From Paracoccaceae bacterium (GTDB lineage Bacteria > Pseudomonadota > Alphaproteobacteria > Rhodobacterales > Rhodobacteraceae): 8,415 nucleotides of DNA. The DNA is taken from assembly GCA_003535335.1 (NCBI GenBank), contig DOHJ01000062.1, forward strand, positions 6,094-14,508, in the 5' to 3' direction. Positions within the stretch are counted from its first letter, which is position 1; the number at the start of each line of letters is the position of its first letter. The notes beneath the pieces are model-generated. The model worked only from the letters and a program-made list of their open reading frames with translations, was not told the origin of the DNA and searched no databases. Shown here in pieces: positions 6,049 to 8,415 of the stretch. The translations under genes were made by a program, and so were the position numbers.

Positions 6049-7977
6049 ATGACCGATAGACCCAAAACACCGATATTGGATCGTGTGAATGTTCCGGCTG
6101 ATCTAAAAGCCCTGTCCGATTATGAACTGGCCGGGTTGGCAGATGATTTGCGCCGCGAGGTTATTTCGGCGGTTTCGCAAACCGGTGGCCATTTGGGGGC
6201 GGGTTTGGGGGTGGTTGAACTGACCGTGGCGCTGCATGCGGTGTTTGATACCCCAAAGGACCGGCTGATTTGGGATGTGGCGCATCAAAGTTATCCGCAC
6301 AAGGTTCTGACAGGTCGGCGCGATCGTATCCGCACCTTGCGCCAACAAGGCGGGCTGAGCGGTTTTACCAAACGTAGCGAAAGCCCGTTTGATCCGTTCG
6401 GTGCCGGTCACAGTTCCACCTCGATTTCGGCCGCACTGGGTTTTGTCGTGGCGCGTGATTTGGGCGGCGCTGCCGACCCTGCCATTGGCGATGCGATTGC
6501 GGTGATCGGCGATGGGGCGATGTCGGCTGGTATGGCTTATGAGGCGATGAACAACGCCGGGCATTTAAAAAAACGTCTGTTTGTTATTTTAAACGACAAT
6601 GAAATGTCGATTGCGCCGCCGGTCGGGGCGATGTCGGCTTATCTGTCGCGCCTTTATGCCGGCGGGCCGTTTCAGGAGCTGAGATCAGCCGTTAAGGGTG
6701 CTGTTAGCCTGTTGCCCGCCCCATTTCAGGAAGGCGCCAAGCGGGCCAAGGAATTGCTAAAGGGCATGACGGTTGGCGGGTCGTTGTTCGAAGAACTGGG
6801 CTTTACTTATATCGGGCCGATTGATGGTCATGATCTGGATCAGCTATTGCCGGTTTTGCGCACCGTGAAAGAGCGTGCCACCGGGCCGATGCTGATCCAT
6901 GTGATTACTCAAAAAGGCAAAGGCTACGCACCGGCCGAAAATGCCAGTGACAAAGGCCATGCCACAGCCAAGTTTGATGTTCCAACCGGCAAGCAGGAAA
7001 AATCATCCAGCAATGTCCCCAGCTATACCAAAGTTTTTGCCGACGCCTTGCTGCAAGAGGCGGCCGGCGACGACAAGATTTGCGCGATTACCGCCGCTAT
7101 GCCAGATGGCACCGGCCTGAAGATGTTTGGCGATCGTTACCCAAGCCGTTGTTTTGACGTTGGTATTGCCGAACAACATGCGGTTACATTTTCGGCTGCC
7201 TTGGCCGCTGGCGGAATGAAACCGTTTTGTGCGATTTACTCGACATTTTTGCAACGCGGCTATGACCAGATCGTGCATGATGTGGCTGTGCAAGGTTTGC
7301 CTGTGCGCTTTGCTATTGATCGGGCCGGACTGGTCGGGGCTGATGGGCCGACGCATGCGGGCTGCTTTGATATTGCATTTTTGGCCAACTTGCCGGGTTT
7401 TGTGGTGATGGCGGCGTCTGATGAGGCCGAATTGATGCACATGGTGGCCACGGCCGCCGCAATTGATGATCGACCCAGTGCCTTTAGGTATCCGCGTGGT
7501 GAAGGTCAGGGGGTGGATCTGCCTGAACGCGGCGTGCCGCTGGAAATTGGCACGGGCCGGATAATTAGTAAGGGCGCGAAAGTTGCTATTTTGTCATTTG
7601 GCACCCGACTGGACGAGGTGCGGAAAGCCGCGGAATCATTGTCTGCAAAAGGTATCAATCCGACGATTGCCGACGCAAGGTTTGCCAAACCGCTGGACCG
7701 TGATCTGATCCTTGATCTGGCTGCGAACCATGAGGTTTTGATCACGATTGAAGAGGGCTCAATTGGCGGGTTTGGCAGCCATGTTGCACAGCTGTTGGCC
7801 GATGAAGGCGTGTTTGATAAAGGTTTGAAATTCCGCTCGATGGTCTTTCCCGATAGCTTTATCGACCATGCCAATCCGGCGGAAATGTACGGTACTGCTG
7901 CACTGAATGCGCCTGAAATTGAGGCAAAAGTTCTGGACGTACTGGGCGTCTCTGATTTGTCTAGTCAGCGGGCCTAG
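6049..7977 (+). CDS. dxs: 1-deoxy-D-xylulose-5-phosphate synthase
   Basis: Thiamine-diphosphate enzyme that condenses pyruvate with glyceraldehyde 3-phosphate, the committed step of the MEP isoprenoid pathway; DXP also feeds thiamine and pyridoxal synthesis. At 642 residues it has the normal length and all three transketolase-like domains. Visible are His48 in GGHLGAGLG, the ThDP/Mg motif from GDGAMSAG (154-161) to [10 protein letters not shown] (181-190), the proton-shuttle Glu375 in [23 protein letters not shown] at 424-436, and the C-terminal EEGSIGGFG (568-576). One departure is WDVAHQ (75-80), where many homologues have WDVGHQ. The start, 17 bp after ispA, has only a weak ribosome-binding sequence (GTAAGA), but [13 protein letters not shown] matches the typical N-terminus. 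In phototrophic relatives this enzyme supplies carotenoid and bacteriochlorophyll precursors. Confidence 0.97.
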   Translation: MTDRPKTPILDRVNVPADLKALSDYELAGLADDLRREVISAVSQTGGHLGAGLGVVELTVALHAVFDTPKDRLIWDVAHQSYPHKVLTGRRDRIRTLRQQGGLSGFTKRSESPFDPFGAGHSSTSISAALGFVVARDLGGAADPAIGDAIAVIGDGAMSAGMAYEAMNNAGHLKKRLFVILNDNEMSIAPPVGAMSAYLSRLYAGGPFQELRSAVKGAVSLLPAPFQEGAKRAKELLKGMTVGGSLFEELGFTYIGPIDGHDLDQLLPVLRTVKERATGPMLIHVITQKGKGYAPAENASDKGHATAKFDVPTGKQEKSSSNVPSYTKVFADALLQEAAGDDKICAITAAMPDGTGLKMFGDRYPSRCFDVGIAEQHAVTFSAALAAGGMKPFCAIYSTFLQRGYDQIVHDVAVQGLPVRFAIDRAGLVGADGPTHAGCFDIAFLANLPGFVVMAASDEAELMHMVATAAAIDDRPSAFRYPRGEGQGVDLPERGVPLEIGTGRIISKGAKVAILSFGTRLDEVRKAAESLSAKGINPTIADARFAKPLDRDLILDLAANHEVLITIEEGSIGGFGSHVAQLLADEGVFDKGLKFRSMVFPDSFIDHANPAEMYGTAALNAPEIEAKVLDVLGVSDLSSQRA

Positions 7978-7988
7978 CGCCTGATTGT

Positions 7989-8011
7989 TGCCATAATGCA
8001 GCATTATGGCA
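7989..8011 (+). terminator. Perfect hairpin after dxs, possible transcript end
   Basis: TGCCATAATG (7989-7998) and CATTATGGCA (8002-8011) are perfect reverse complements around a 3-nt CAG spacer, starting 11 nt after the dxs stop. The position suits a transcript end or a 3'-end-protecting hairpin for the ispA-dxs run. Against a classical intrinsic terminator, the stem is AT-rich and is not followed by a T-run. A DNA-level operator for the following small gene is an alternative. Confidence 0.4.
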
Positions 8012-8035
8012 GTGCTGTGGTTTAAAGTTGTTAAT

Positions 8036-8065
8036 TTGTTAGGTTTATTTGATGCTGTTTATAGA
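8036..8065 (+). promoter_or_regulatory. Weak candidate promoter for the small exported protein gene
   Basis: TTGTTA (8036-8041; 4 of 6 to TTGACA) is followed after 18 bp by TATAGA (8060-8065; 4 of 6 to TATAAT). If used, the message would carry a leader of about 60 nt before the start at 8130, including a 5-bp stem AGACG/CGTCT (8063-8067 with 8074-8078). Both boxes are only partial matches in AT-rich DNA, so this is a tentative call. It is nevertheless the best pair I see between the dxs hairpin and the gene. Confidence 0.25.
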
Positions 8066-8129
8066 CGTTTTACCGTCTGATCCGTTAAAAGATTGGAAAA
8101 TAACAAAGCGACCACAAAAGAGAGACGTT

Positions 8130-8321
8130 ATGAAAAAAATTACACTTGCAGCAGCATTTACCTTGGCGGCCTTTCCAGCGCTTTCCGGCAACCTGAGCGA
8201 CCCTGTCGTTGAGCCAATGGTTTCGATTGAAACGATAGAAGCAGGAACTGTGGCATCAGACCATGGCATTCTGGTCCCGATTTTTGTGTTACTTATAATT
8301 GGCGCTGCAATCGCCAACTAG
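8130..8321 (+). CDS. Small exported or membrane-anchored protein, function unknown
   Basis: A 63-residue protein. The N-terminus (MKKITLAAAFTLAAFPALSG) has a basic start, a hydrophobic core and small residues near 17-20, a good signal peptide with cleavage likely around Ser19-Gly20. A short acidic linker (NLSDPVVEPMVSIETIEAGT, 21-40) follows. The C-terminus (GILVPIFVLLIIGAAIAN, 46-63) is one hydrophobic segment ending almost at the last residue. The mature form would be a peptide of about 44 residues held in the inner membrane by its C-terminal helix. I start it at 8130 rather than at upstream in-frame codons (TTG 8049, ATG 8052) because only this choice puts the signal sequence first; AGAGA lies upstream as a weak ribosome-binding site. 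I recall similar small proteins (signal, VVEP-type linker, LVPLLLL-type tail) in Rhodobacterales but know no function. Confidence 0.72.
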   Translation: MKKITLAAAFTLAAFPALSGNLSDPVVEPMVSIETIEAGTVASDHGILVPIFVLLIIGAAIAN

Positions 8322-8330
8322 TCTAGATTG

Positions 8331-8413
8331 GGTTTTTAAACCAAGGGATTAAAACCTGCGCTCTTGGTGTGTTTCTAATATGCCGGCTTTAAATGCCGGT
8401 GTTTGAAACCACT
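8331..8413 (+). repeat. Nested inverted repeats, structured intergenic tail
   Basis: The non-coding end of the window is dense in complementary segments. GGTTT (8331-8335) faces AAACC (8338-8342). ACCAAG (8340-8345) pairs with CTTGGT (8363-8368). ATGCCGGC (8380-8387) pairs with GCCGGTGT (8395-8402), with two G-U pairs, around a TTTAAAT loop. This hairpin is enclosed by GTTTC (8371-8375) with GAAAC (8405-8409), extended by GGTG (8366-8369) with CACT (8410-8413) past one bulged T. Some stems are mutually exclusive. It could be the transcript terminator of the small gene, a small RNA, or part of a leader for a gene past the edge; the window ends before a T-run could be seen. Confidence 0.45.
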
Positions 8414-8415
8414 AG

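Noticed and set aside
6103..6564. Minus-strand open frame (153 codons) inside dxs
   Set aside because: Shadow frame opposite the ThDP-binding domain of dxs; no motif or start signal.
8049..8129. N-terminal extension of the small exported protein to 8049
   Set aside because: It would place 27 mostly polar residues before an otherwise ideal signal peptide, and part of it falls within the candidate promoter.
1..8415. CRISPR array, tRNA/rRNA genes, insertion sequences, phage or toxin-antitoxin modules
   Set aside because: No regularly spaced repeats, no clover-leaf or rRNA sequence, no transposase or integrase motifs and no flanking duplications were seen; the genes are conserved core functions.

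Overview
The window is chromosomal DNA, most likely from a marine alphaproteobacterium of the order Rhodobacterales (Roseobacter-type). This rests on protein content and gene order: a branched-chain aminotransferase divergent from a petP-petR-type regulator pair, followed by a histone-deacetylase-family gene, xseB, a bacterial FPP-synthase-type ispA and dxs. The genus cannot be fixed from this stretch. The base composition looks more moderate in GC than many members of the order. Coding density is high, and I see no rRNA, tRNA, insertion sequence, integrase or CRISPR array.

Layout. Positions 3-878 (+) hold the 3' part of a DMT/EamA-family transporter cut by the left edge. It converges on, and overlaps by its stop codon, a minus-strand cluster that reads right to left: ilvE (2531-1662), a Dabb-domain protein (1638-1342) and a small membrane-anchored protein of unknown function (1312-875). 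A divergent, AT-rich regulatory region (2532-2714) carries a plausible sigma70-type promoter and two short palindromes. From it the plus strand runs petP (MarR family, 2715-3221), petR (OmpR-type response regulator, 3214-3921), a short gap with a hairpin, a class II HDAC-like amidohydrolase (3990-4925), xseB (4922-5164), ispA (5165-6031) and dxs (6049-7977). After a perfect short hairpin comes a tiny gene for an exported or membrane-anchored peptide (8130-8321). The right edge is a non-coding stretch with nested inverted repeats.

How the genes work together. dxs makes 1-deoxy-D-xylulose 5-phosphate, the entry compound of the MEP isoprenoid pathway. ispA condenses C5 units into farnesyl diphosphate, which feeds quinones, bactoprenol, carotenoids and, in phototrophs, bacteriochlorophyll tails. 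xseB (DNA repair nuclease subunit) and the HDAC-like enzyme share the same tightly packed run, with 4-bp overlap, abutting and 17-bp junctions, so co-expression is likely. PetP and PetR sit just upstream; in Rhodobacter capsulatus their homologues are linked to respiratory and photosynthetic electron-transport capacity. No histidine kinase is nearby.

Most of the window is ordinary, conserved core genome. The parts least explained are the small membrane-associated proteins at 875-1312 and 8130-8321, the inverted repeats at 3939-3964 and 8331-8413, and the recurring link between a deacetylase-family enzyme and isoprenoid genes. I did not find convincing evidence of a new multi-gene system.
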